64,000 nt of DNA from Owenweeksia sp048267305 (GTDB lineage: Bacteria; Bacteroidota; Bacteroidia; Flavobacteriales; Schleiferiaceae): contig JBLWXT010000003.1 of NCBI GenBank assembly GCA_048267305.1, positions 124,001-188,000 on the forward strand, written 5' to 3'. A program made the translations under genes and the position numbers. Positions 43,349 through 51,092 of this stretch are shown one piece after another. Position 1 is the stretch's first letter; every line of letters starts with the position of its first letter. Below the pieces are notes generated by a model. It was not told the origin of the DNA. It saw only the letters and a program-made list of their open reading frames with translations, and did not search any database.

Positions 43349-43801
43349 TTACTTCACTTCACTTGCATTTTTCAGCACATAATTAAAGTCTTCTAAATTG
43401 GAGTTGTTGAGGTGTAATGTTCCAACCATGGTAACCACGTCATCGGTTTTAAACTTGCGATGGCTGCCTTTAAACTTAATGGTCATCACACTTTCGGGGC
43501 CCGCACCGCCACAGAAGAAGCAATTGCTAAAAGGGTAGGCTGAAAGGGCAAACATGCCATCCTCCACATCCATGGGTATCATATATCCCTTTATGATTAC
43601 CTGTTTGCCATCCAGGGCTTTTATTTCTTCAGGAAAAACAGGGTAGAGGTACCAGGCTTCATATTCGGGATAGTATTTATCCTCAAATTTAACCTTGGCT
43701 AAAAATTTCCAGTCTATCAGCTTGGCATTACCTGATTGGGCCATTAAGGCCGATGAGGCCGCCAGAAGTAGAGAAAAAAGTAGAATTCGTGCTTTTAACA
43801 T
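43349..43801 (-). CDS. Secreted CFFCG protein, DUF3299-like, copy 2
   Basis: A 150-residue exported protein (signal peptide ending near ALMAQ). The core is VIIKGYMIPMDVEDGMFALS, followed by the cysteine motif NCFFCGGAGPESVMTIKF, resembling DUF3299 proteins but with a CFFCG metal- or thiol-binding pair. It is a tandem paralogue of the gene just upstream (VAISGYLIPIDLEAGKYALS, SCFFCGNAGPETVIELRF) and shares one base with it (TAATG). Both follow an ABC exporter with a histidine-rich loop, so periplasmic metal binding or delivery is inferred. Confidence 0.8.
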   Translation of the reverse strand: MLKARILLFSLLLAASSALMAQSGNAKLIDWKFLAKVKFEDKYYPEYEAWYLYPVFPEEIKALDGKQVIIKGYMIPMDVEDGMFALSAYPFSNCFFCGGAGPESVMTIKFKGSHRKFKTDDVVTMVGTLHLNNSNLEDFNYVLKNASEVK

Positions 43802-44232
43802 TATCCGTGAATTTCGGCATTTCGAATTACAAAAAACAGGCCGCTCCCATCGCGGTTCAGTTTAAAGATGCCTTTTATCATTACATATTCATCTGTCGCA
43901 AACCTGCCCGGGCTTTTGTCAAACCGCAGCTCTATTACAGTTTCGGGTCCGGCATTACCGCAGAAAAAACATGAGGTAAATGGATTTTTGGAGAGGGCAT
44001 ATTTTCCGGCCTCTAAATCAATAGGGATGAGGTAACCCGAAATGGCTACTTCCTCATTTTCGTATTTGGTTTCCAAAATGGAAGGGAACTGCGGAATATA
44101 ATCCATGGAGCCATCCTTGGAGGGGGTGGTTTGGTAGGTGGTCATCCCCAATAGTTGCCACACCAGCGGTTTTTGGGCGGAAGCCGTAACTCCACAAATG
44201 AGTGCAATAAGTACAGTAAGCTGTTTAAGCAT
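43801..44232 (-). CDS. Secreted CFFCG protein, DUF3299-like, copy 1
   Basis: A 143-residue exported protein (signal peptide ending near TASAQ) with the motif SCFFCGNAGPETVIELRF and the preceding strand pair VAISGYLIPIDLEAGKYALS. It overlaps the permease gene by 8 bases and the second copy by one base, so all are translated together. In Pseudomonas and Vibrio, DUF3299 proteins sit in zinc-regulated operons with an ABC ATPase and permease (PA4063-PA4066 and Zrg type, from memory); the operon here has the same set of parts. Confidence 0.8.
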   Translation of the reverse strand: MLKQLTVLIALICGVTASAQKPLVWQLLGMTTYQTTPSKDGSMDYIPQFPSILETKYENEEVAISGYLIPIDLEAGKYALSKNPFTSCFFCGNAGPETVIELRFDKSPGRFATDEYVMIKGIFKLNRDGSGLFFVIRNAEIHG

Positions 44233-45559
44233 CTGATAAAACTTTTGAAATATTAAGTCGGTAAGCCTGGAAGGCCGGGATGATGGCAGCTACAAAACCT
44301 ATGCCCAGAGCAGCTGGTAATAAAAGAGCTTCATTTACAGTAAGCCAGGTCATTTGCAAACTATACTGATAAGCACCTTCTGCCATTTGTGAAATGGCAT
44401 ATAAAGCTGCTTTGCCAAGGATTAAACCGAAGATGTACCCAAGCGTGGCAATAAGTAAACCTTCAATCAGCACAATTAAAAATAGTTGTCCGCTGGAAGC
44501 ACCCATGGTGCGCATTAAGGCCAATTCAAACTTCCGCTCCTTTAATGATTGGTACAGTGAAATGAAAACGCTTATCGCAGAAATAAAAACTATGAGGAAG
44601 GCTAGAATTCGCAATATCTGCACACTGGTACCCATCAGTGAAAACAATCGGTTCACCTCGATGGCCGGCAAGGCAGCTTGCATATTGGTATTTTGGTTTA
44701 CCATGCGTGGGATGGTTAAATTACCCATGGGGCTGCGGAATTTTATCAGGCCAGCTGTAATTTCCCTGCCTTCATCACTGTTGGTTTGCGTTTCTTCTTC
44801 ATGTTGATGATGATCTCCTTCATGGTCATCGTGATTATGAGCTGTTGCGGGCGTGTCAACATTCACTTCAGCAACTGCATTGTTACTGTCGCGATAAGTG
44901 ATATTGGTTGTGTCGGTTTCTGTGGCGTGAGCCTCTTCACCATGGCTGTCATGCACAGCCCATACGCTTGAAACTTCAGTAAGGATGAGTTTGTCAATTA
45001 CCGTTCCTGTGGGTTTCATTATGCCAACCACGGTATAGGAAAAGTGATCGTGATGATCCATATCATTAATCAGGCCGTGGCTTCCGCTGAATTTGGTTCC
45101 GAGTTTGGCTCCTGTTAATTCTGCTGCCCGGGCACCCATGGTTACTTCGCCACTTTTGCTCCACCACTTGCCTGCGGCCAGTTCGGCTTCGTAGTGTTTT
45201 GCGTATTCGTTGGTTGTTCCTACAATGCGATAACCTTCATAGTTATCGCCATAAGCCAGTGGAATGGCTTTTTCCACCAGAGGGTTTTTAGAGAGCTTTT
45301 GGAATTCCTGTAATGAGATATTGCCCGTAGGGGCATCAATCTGATACACGCTACTGAGAATAAGCTGAAGTGGGCTGCCCTTGGCGCCAACTACCATATC
45401 AATGCCCTTAATGTTTTTGGTAAACTGCTTTTCGAGCTGTTCTGTAGTGCCCATCAACATAATAATGATGCCCACGCCAAATGCTAAAAGCATAATGCTA
45501 AGAAAGGCTGATAGTGGTTTGTAGCGGATATTACTTACGCTTATCTTTCCAATATTCAT
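44225..45559 (-). CDS. MacB/FtsX-type ABC permease with histidine-rich extracytoplasmic loop
   Basis: A 444-residue permease with the MacB layout: one N-terminal membrane helix, a large extracytoplasmic domain and three C-terminal helices (ILRILAFLIVFISAISVFISL onward, with the FtsX signature REFELALMRTMGAS-like KERKFELALMRTMGAS). The loop contains DMDHHDHF (~165), HDSHGEEAH (~205) and HNHDDHEGDHHQHEE (~240-254), a dense metal-binding stretch unusual for this family. The stop-start overlap with the ATPase is ATGA. A role in zinc or copper traffic, or in release of a metal-bound lipoprotein, is inferred. Confidence 0.88.
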   Translation of the reverse strand: MNIGKISVSNIRYKPLSAFLSIMLLAFGVGIIIMLMGTTEQLEKQFTKNIKGIDMVVGAKGSPLQLILSSVYQIDAPTGNISLQEFQKLSKNPLVEKAIPLAYGDNYEGYRIVGTTNEYAKHYEAELAAGKWWSKSGEVTMGARAAELTGAKLGTKFSGSHGLINDMDHHDHFSYTVVGIMKPTGTVIDKLILTEVSSVWAVHDSHGEEAHATETDTTNITYRDSNNAVAEVNVDTPATAHNHDDHEGDHHQHEEETQTNSDEGREITAGLIKFRSPMGNLTIPRMVNQNTNMQAALPAIEVNRLFSLMGTSVQILRILAFLIVFISAISVFISLYQSLKERKFELALMRTMGASSGQLFLIVLIEGLLIATLGYIFGLILGKAALYAISQMAEGAYQYSLQMTWLTVNEALLLPAALGIGFVAAIIPAFQAYRLNISKVLSDA

Positions 45560-46185
45560 AGTTCCAGCACATTTTTAAAGCGTTCTTTCATTCGCTGATC
45601 GTGGGTAACCACAATGAGGTTGGCACCATAAGAGAGGGCGGTGTTTTCCAGAAGTTGAGCCACCCGTTCGGCATTAAAATCATCCAGTGCACTGGTGGGC
45701 TCATCAGCCAAAATAACTGCAGGTTCATTAATAACCGCTCGCGCTATGGAAACCCTTTGTTGTTCTCCCACGCTGAGATTGGAGGGCAATTTGTTCAGTT
45801 TGTCCAATACGTCCATTTGTTGAAGTACGGCCCTTATCCTGCCAAGGTCTTCCTTTTTACCAGCCAGTTTTTGGGCCAGCAGTAAATTATCTTTCACCGT
45901 AAGGGATTTTACAAAATAGGAGCGTTGAAAGATGAGACCGATATTTGTCCCGCGAAAGCGATCCAATTCCCGGTTTTTTAAGGAAGTGATTTCGGTTTCA
46001 CCCAGTTTAATGGAGCCCGAACTTGGTTTCAGAATCCCGGCAAGGAGGTGCAGAAAGGTAGTTTTTCCTTTCCCTGATTGCCCGAGAATCAATTGCTTTT
46101 CATTGTTCGGCAAATACAGGTCGGGGAACTTAATCAACGGACTTCCGTTGTATTGAAAATGAAGATTTTTTGTAGCTACAGCCAT
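45556..46185 (-). CDS. LolD/MacB-type ABC ATPase
   Basis: A 209-residue ATPase of the LolD/FtsE/MacB group. Walker A GQSGKGKTTFL, Q-loop, signature LSVGEQQRVSIA, Walker B VILADEPTSALD and switch histidine (VTHDQRM) are complete. It is the first gene of the four-gene operon 46185 to 43349. The upstream 53 bases show no clear Zur box and no TAnnTTTG. Confidence 0.92.
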   Translation of the reverse strand: MAVATKNLHFQYNGSPLIKFPDLYLPNNEKQLILGQSGKGKTTFLHLLAGILKPSSGSIKLGETEITSLKNRELDRFRGTNIGLIFQRSYFVKSLTVKDNLLLAQKLAGKKEDLGRIRAVLQQMDVLDKLNKLPSNLSVGEQQRVSIARAVINEPAVILADEPTSALDDFNAERVAQLLENTALSYGANLIVVTHDQRMKERFKNVLEL

Positions 46186-46238
46186 AACGTTTTAACGAGT
46201 GGTGCAAAGCTAAATTTTAAACACAACACTATGAAACC

Positions 46239-46595
46239 ATGAAAACGTTGGTAATAGGAGCCAGCCACAAGCCGATACGATACTCTTACATGGCAGTGAA
46301 AATGCTAAAGGAGTACAATCATGAAGTGGTGGCGCTAGGCAATAGAGCCAGAGAAGTGGAGGATTGGGAGATTTTGGATGCTAAGCCGCAGCTAACGGGT
46401 ATCCATACCATTACCCTTTATCTAAATGCGGGCAATCAACAGGAATACTATGATTACATCCTAAACTTAAAGCCCAAAAGGGTGATTTTTAATCCCGGTG
46501 CCGAGAATCGTGAACTGGAAATACTGCTTCAAAAAAATGGAATTGAAACCCTGGAAGCCTGTACGCTGGTAATGCTAAGATCAGGGCAGTATTAG
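46239..46595 (+). CDS. CoA-binding (Rossmann) domain protein
   Basis: A 118-residue single-domain protein of the CoA_binding_2 type (TLVIGASHKPIRYSYMAVKML, LYLNAGNQQEYYDYIL, VIFNPGAENRELEILL, EACTLVML). Stand-alone members bind CoA and may sense or store it; the process is unknown. It is divergent from the ABC operon and its stop touches the convergent lipoprotein gene. Confidence 0.9.
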   Translation: MKTLVIGASHKPIRYSYMAVKMLKEYNHEVVALGNRAREVEDWEILDAKPQLTGIHTITLYLNAGNQQEYYDYILNLKPKRVIFNPGAENRELEILLQKNGIETLEACTLVMLRSGQY

Positions 46596-47057
46596 TTAAT
46601 CCAGATTTGATTTGATAAGGAGATTGTTCTTTTCCTCATTCAGGTAAATAATAACCTCATTGCCGATAAGGCCTATTTTTTTCATACTGAAACAGGCGCT
46701 GTCAGTTAAGAGTTGATCGCAGTAACCTGCATTTGCAACTCCTAATTTCATTTTAACCTTTGGCCTGCTATCTTGCTGAAAGTTTCCGTCAAACGCCAAC
46801 AGCGTATTTCCCTTTTTGCATCCGCTGTATTGATATTTGATGCAAACACAGCCATTAACCTCTTTGTAACTTAAAATATAAGTAGAGGCCATTTCAGGAG
46901 TTTGAGGGAGTTCGCTTATTTCAATTATATCCTCACAGTACATCTCTTCTTCGGTTGATGTCTTTGCGTTTTCAGAAGCCTCTGCAGAACGCACAGTTTC
47001 TTTAGAATTACCACAAGAAAGAAGAAGAAGGAAAGAAACTATGCTCAGATATTTCAT
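46596..47057 (-). CDS. Cysteine-containing lipoprotein of unknown family
   Basis: A 153-residue lipoprotein. The ATG at 47057 gives a normal lipobox (FLLLLSCGNS); the frame also opens at a TTG further up. After the anchor there are six cysteines, including a CVC pair (NGCVCIKYQYSGCKKG) and SACFSMKK, probably forming disulfides outside the cell. It lies 7 bases after the lysyl-endopeptidase-like gene. No family is recognised. Confidence 0.65.
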   Translation of the reverse strand: MKYLSIVSFLLLLSCGNSKETVRSAEASENAKTSTEEEMYCEDIIEISELPQTPEMASTYILSYKEVNGCVCIKYQYSGCKKGNTLLAFDGNFQQDSRPKVKMKLGVANAGYCDQLLTDSACFSMKKIGLIGNEVIIYLNEEKNNLLIKSNLD

Positions 47058-47064
47058 GGATGAT

Positions 47065-48678
47065 TTAATTGGCAATTACAATTTTGGTAACCTCGTTTAT
47101 CCCTATGCCCACTATTCTTACAAAATAAACCCCAGAACTGAAATTGCTCATGTCAATTTCCCTGGGAGCTCCCGGTACAGGGGCAAATTCGTCCGTGCGA
47201 TATTTTAGTTTGCCCTGTAAATCAAATATCTGTACATCAATGAGATTGGTGCTGTCTCCTCCTGATATAATAAGGGGGGTATCTTTTGCCAGGAGGTTAA
47301 AAAGTGTAGGATAAATATCGATGTCATTTCTCCCAACGATATTACTATCTCCACAGTAGCTGCCTATTATAGCCAGTTCTCCGGTATTTTTAGGGTCGAG
47401 CCATGGCGCCAACTGGCGGTTTTTGGCTGTTCCATTGCTTTTCCAGCTGTAGCTTATTTTCCCGAAATAATCAAATTGTGAAGGTGCGTTGCATGTGGCT
47501 GATCCACCAGTAAGCATGCCTGTAATAAGTCCTGTGCCATCTAATAATGCGCTGCCGGATGATCCGCCTTCAGTTACCCCCTGTCCATTAGCGGTCATTG
47601 CCCAGTTTACAAGCCAGTGAGTATCCACATTTGTGTTGCCATACTCACCACTTACCGCCTGATTGGTATAGGTTGAAATTTTCTTGGTATCGCCCTGAGG
47701 GTGGTGAATAACCACACCGTTTGAGGCTCCAGTATTTACTCTGTTCCAGCCCACAAAATAAGGGTTGAAGTCGGATGGAATATTTCCGGTTAATTCCAAT
47801 AAAATGAAGTCACTTCCATCATCTCCACCACTGTCATCACTGCGGGCCAGTACTTGTGCTCCAACTATGGTTTTTTTATTTAAGATTTGATTTTCAGATG
47901 AAATATTGGCACAGTCCGGGGCCTCATAATTAAAGTCAAATTCCCATTTGTTTATATCTGCTGCATTGGCAAATACAGAGTTCTGCAGTCCACAATGCTC
48001 GGCTGTCATTAGCAACATTCTGCAATCGCGGGCCGTATTGTTTACCAAAGTACCCGTACACCAGCTGTAAAAGCTTCCGTTTTTGATGAGAATTCGCGCT
48101 ACTCCTTTTTTTACGTCCTGAGAGCGGTTGCCCTCTGAGCAGTTTATATTTACCTCGCATGGCCCCGAGTCGCCAAAGTCTTCAGTAGCATTTTGGTTTT
48201 TTGGTACTTCAAGACTATAAGCCTCGATATTAATATTTGGTGATTGGCCTGTGGTGTTTTTATAGTAAAGAGTTAATTCATCTCTGTAAACCATGCTACT
48301 CCACATATTTGCATATAGGTTTTCACGGAAAAGAGATTCTGTTCTTTTTCCGCTTGAATTAAGAACAAACAGGGTGTCACCGCTTAACAGATTGCCAATA
48401 TTTAAAAATACCTTTATGGAAAGATCCTGAGCAGTAATCCGGTAATAGTAGCCATCCTCAAGAGGTGTAATGGCCGTAAGGGGTTTGTCCACGGTGAACT
48501 CTTTGGCGTGGAAATAAATTCGGGAGTTGGCGGAAGCATCGTCAAGCTCATCTGTTAAAGCAGCGGGAGTAATGGCTGAACTTATAACCGGAGCAACAGA
48601 AGATGTTGGTACCTTTTGCCCGCTTAATGAAAAGGAGCATAGGGCAGCTATTATCAGAAAACAGTTGTTGATTTTCAA
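47065..48678 (-). CDS. Secreted trypsin-fold lysyl-endopeptidase-like protease with T9SS sorting domain
   Basis: A 537-residue exported serine protease. A signal peptide (LIIAALCSFSLSGQ) and an N-terminal propeptide of ~165 residues precede a chymotrypsin-fold domain similar to Achromobacter lysyl endopeptidase: histidine in LLMTAEHCG, aspartate in GSDFILLEL and serine in EGGSSGSALL, with conserved cysteines (SWCTGTLVN). The C-terminal ~75 residues form a T9SS type A domain (IYPTLFNLL, VQIFDLQGKLK, GVYFVRIVG). Its start codon overlaps the response-regulator stop (ATGA at 48675-48678), an unusual pairing. Specificity for lysine is inferred. Confidence 0.88.
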   Translation of the reverse strand: MKINNCFLIIAALCSFSLSGQKVPTSSVAPVISSAITPAALTDELDDASANSRIYFHAKEFTVDKPLTAITPLEDGYYYRITAQDLSIKVFLNIGNLLSGDTLFVLNSSGKRTESLFRENLYANMWSSMVYRDELTLYYKNTTGQSPNINIEAYSLEVPKNQNATEDFGDSGPCEVNINCSEGNRSQDVKKGVARILIKNGSFYSWCTGTLVNNTARDCRMLLMTAEHCGLQNSVFANAADINKWEFDFNYEAPDCANISSENQILNKKTIVGAQVLARSDDSGGDDGSDFILLELTGNIPSDFNPYFVGWNRVNTGASNGVVIHHPQGDTKKISTYTNQAVSGEYGNTNVDTHWLVNWAMTANGQGVTEGGSSGSALLDGTGLITGMLTGGSATCNAPSQFDYFGKISYSWKSNGTAKNRQLAPWLDPKNTGELAIIGSYCGDSNIVGRNDIDIYPTLFNLLAKDTPLIISGGDSTNLIDVQIFDLQGKLKYRTDEFAPVPGAPREIDMSNFSSGVYFVRIVGIGINEVTKIVIAN

Positions 48679-49151
48679 GATAGGAGTCTTTGTCTCAAAA
48701 GGAATTCAAGTTGGTCATTGGCCCTCTCAAGTTTTTTTATAAGCTCTTTGTTTTCCCTTCTTAGGTAGAAAACTTCAAATGCACTTTCTATGGTGTTTCT
48801 AAGTTCATCCTCTTGCCAGGGCTTGCTGAGGTATCTGTACACCTGCCCTTTGTTGATGGCGTCAATCACAGCGTTGATGTCTGAATAGCCTGTGAGAAGG
48901 ATTCTCATGGGCTCGTCATCGATCTTCTTGACTTCCATTAATAATTCAATACCTGTCATTTCAGGCATTCTTTGATCAGTAATTAGCACATCTATCGTGT
49001 GGTTCTTGAAAATTTCGAGACCTTCCTTACCTGACTCGGCAATGAAAACGTCAAAGATTCTCCGAAAAGTAGCTTTAAAAGATTGTAGGTTGTGTACTTC
49101 GTCATCAACGTAAAGTACCCTTATTTTATCTGATGTTTTGTTTTCCTCCAT
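48675..49151 (-). CDS. Response regulator receiver protein
   Basis: A 158-residue protein with a REC domain (RVLYVDDEVHNLQSFKATFR, phosphorylation aspartate in VLITDQRMPEMTG, RILLTGYSD, YRYLSKPWQEDELR) and a C-terminal helix (NKELIKKLERANDQLEFLLR) that looks like a coiled coil rather than an output domain. The receiver closely resembles the one at 53238-54338, which stands at the far end of the neighbouring divergent operon. Its gene is translationally coupled to a secreted protease gene. Confidence 0.92.
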   Translation of the reverse strand: MEENKTSDKIRVLYVDDEVHNLQSFKATFRRIFDVFIAESGKEGLEIFKNHTIDVLITDQRMPEMTGIELLMEVKKIDDEPMRILLTGYSDINAVIDAINKGQVYRYLSKPWQEDELRNTIESAFEVFYLRRENKELIKKLERANDQLEFLLRQRLLS

Positions 49152-49236
49152 GAGTATGAGCCTGTTTTACATCTGACAAATTAAAGATATTTTTAAACAT
49201 TCATTACTTTCGGCCACGCTAACTTCAAACAACGTC

Positions 49237-50343
49237 ATGATTGAGAACAAAGAGCTGGAGCTGCTTGCTGGATTAGATAGTCTAAAGTTGCCTGATAGTC
49301 AGAATTTCAAGGCGCAATTTTTTAGAAAATCTAATATAGAAGAACTGATAGACCTGATCAAACATCAGAAACCTGTTTTTCACAATAAGCTTGATTCTCA
49401 GATAAAGGAATTGATAAAAATCCGTCATCCAAAGGAAAAACTGGATAAAAATCAAATTGAGGAAAAATTTTCAGAATGGTGTGCTCATAATGACCTGAAA
49501 ACCTATGGTGTTTATGTTTATTATAAATGGAGCAATCGCTTAGTTCATTTGTTGGATGAGGATGAATTTATAGAGCTTAGAACTTCACGGAATAAACATA
49601 AGATAACGGAGCAGGAGCAAAATACCCTGGGTGAAAAATGCCTGGGGATTATCGGGCTAAGTGTTGGTCAGTCGGTAGCCATGACTGCGGCAACTGAGCG
49701 TATTGCCGGAACTATCCGCATTGCAGATTTTGATGATCTGGAACTGTCAAACCTCAATAGAATAAGGGCTGGATTGCCATCTTTAGGGCTTCAGAAAACC
49801 ACTCTGGTGGCCCGCGAAATAGCTGAAATGGACCCGTTTATAAAGGTTGAGGTATTTGAAAAAGGTATTAATCAAGATAATATTGATGCATTTCTAAATG
49901 AAAATGGTAAACTTGACCTTGTAATTGAGGTTTGTGATTCTTTACCAATTAAAATTCTTACTCGTCTAAAGGCGCGTGAAATGGGTATTCCTGTGCTTAT
50001 GGATACCAGTGACAGGGGGATGGTGGATGTGGAAAGATTTGACCTGGAGCCCGAAAGACCAATTTTACACGGTAAAATTGGTATAGAGGATATTAAGGAA
50101 CTCGATAAATTGAGCCCTGAAGAAAGAATGGGGCTGCTCTTGCGAATGGTGGATTTTGAAAATCTGTCAGAAAAATTGAAATTCTCCTTTTCAGAACTCG
50201 GTAAGTCAATTACTACATGGCCTCAATTAGCTTCCGATGTTATTGTAGGTGGCGGAATTTCCACTAAAATTGCACGGAGGATTTTACTTGGAGATCAAAT
50301 CAAATCGGACCGTTATTACCTTGATGGAACGGAGACATTATAA
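49237..50343 (+). CDS. E1/ThiF-like adenylating protein (Rv1355c-type), C-terminally short
   Basis: A 368-residue protein with a ~130-residue helical N-terminus and an E1-like Rossmann domain. The nucleotide loop is GIIGLSVGQSVAMTAA, the second strand is IADFDDLELSNLNRIRAGL (the D-x-D...SNLNR adenylation signature) and VIEVCDSLPIKILTR follows. No CxxC zinc pairs or C-terminal nitroreductase domain, present in longer Rv1355c-type proteins as I remember them, can be seen. It may adenylate a carboxylate or hold a nucleotide without full catalysis. It opens the operon with the acyltransferase-like and sensor-kinase genes. Confidence 0.8.
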   Translation: MIENKELELLAGLDSLKLPDSQNFKAQFFRKSNIEELIDLIKHQKPVFHNKLDSQIKELIKIRHPKEKLDKNQIEEKFSEWCAHNDLKTYGVYVYYKWSNRLVHLLDEDEFIELRTSRNKHKITEQEQNTLGEKCLGIIGLSVGQSVAMTAATERIAGTIRIADFDDLELSNLNRIRAGLPSLGLQKTTLVAREIAEMDPFIKVEVFEKGINQDNIDAFLNENGKLDLVIEVCDSLPIKILTRLKAREMGIPVLMDTSDRGMVDVERFDLEPERPILHGKIGIEDIKELDKLSPEERMGLLLRMVDFENLSEKLKFSFSELGKSITTWPQLASDVIVGGGISTKIARRILLGDQIKSDRYYLDGTETL

Positions 50344-50375
50344 AAAAAATAAAGGACTGATACACTTCTACTTGA

Positions 50376-51092
50376 ATGGTAAGACTGAGAGCTTTTAGAG
50401 CCATAGATGACCCCAAAGCCTGCGAAAAATTTATTGAGGGCCACACCCGCGTTCTCACTAGCGTTGGTGTTACTAAGGTAACTTCAAACAATGTCGATTG
50501 GATGTATTGGGACAGCGTTTTTGTGCTGGTTGTTGAAGATATAGAAACAGGCGAAGTACTTGGCGGAGCAAGAATACATGCGCACAATGGCAGAAATCCA
50601 TTGCCCGTGGAAGAGGCCACAAGTTATATGGATGAAAAGGTACCTGGATTTATCAGCGAATGTGGAAAAGTTGGGGTAGGAGAAATTTGCGGCCTTTGGA
50701 ATAGTATTAAGGTGGCAGGTATGGGCTTTGGAAGCGTGTTCTTGTCAAGGGCTTCCGTGGCAGTTGTTGATCAGATAGGATTAAATCAATTACTGGCCCT
50801 GTGTGCCCCCTATACAGTGAAGCCGGCAAAAATATTTGGATATCACGTTGTAGAGGAAATAGGTAATAATGGCACTTTTTATTACCCAAAACTCGATTTA
50901 CTGGCTACCTTTATGCTTATGCCAAATGCCATTGATCTTCCCAATACCCTGAGTTCTGAGAGAAATAATGTTTTTAAATTAAGGGAAACACCTCAGGCCG
51001 TAATTGTTGAGGAAACTAGAGTAGCTCAGATTAAAATAGAATACGATCTGAAACTAAATGATTATCCCAAAGATCTTTTCCATGTTAAGTAA
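50376..51092 (+). CDS. GNAT/LuxI-fold acyltransferase-like protein
   Basis: A 238-residue cytosolic protein. The order of features recalls N-acyl amino acid and acyl-homoserine-lactone synthases: an early strand with VLVVEDIETGEVLGGARIH, a glycine-rich turn GEICGLWNSIKVAGMGFGS that could hold the acyl carrier, and a hydrophobic helix (LLALCAPYTVKPAKIFGYHVV). The assignment is by pattern only. It starts 32 bases after the E1-like gene and its stop overlaps the sensor-kinase start. Confidence 0.55.
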   Translation: MVRLRAFRAIDDPKACEKFIEGHTRVLTSVGVTKVTSNNVDWMYWDSVFVLVVEDIETGEVLGGARIHAHNGRNPLPVEEATSYMDEKVPGFISECGKVGVGEICGLWNSIKVAGMGFGSVFLSRASVAVVDQIGLNQLLALCAPYTVKPAKIFGYHVVEEIGNNGTFYYPKLDLLATFMLMPNAIDLPNTLSSERNNVFKLRETPQAVIVEETRVAQIKIEYDLKLNDYPKDLFHVK

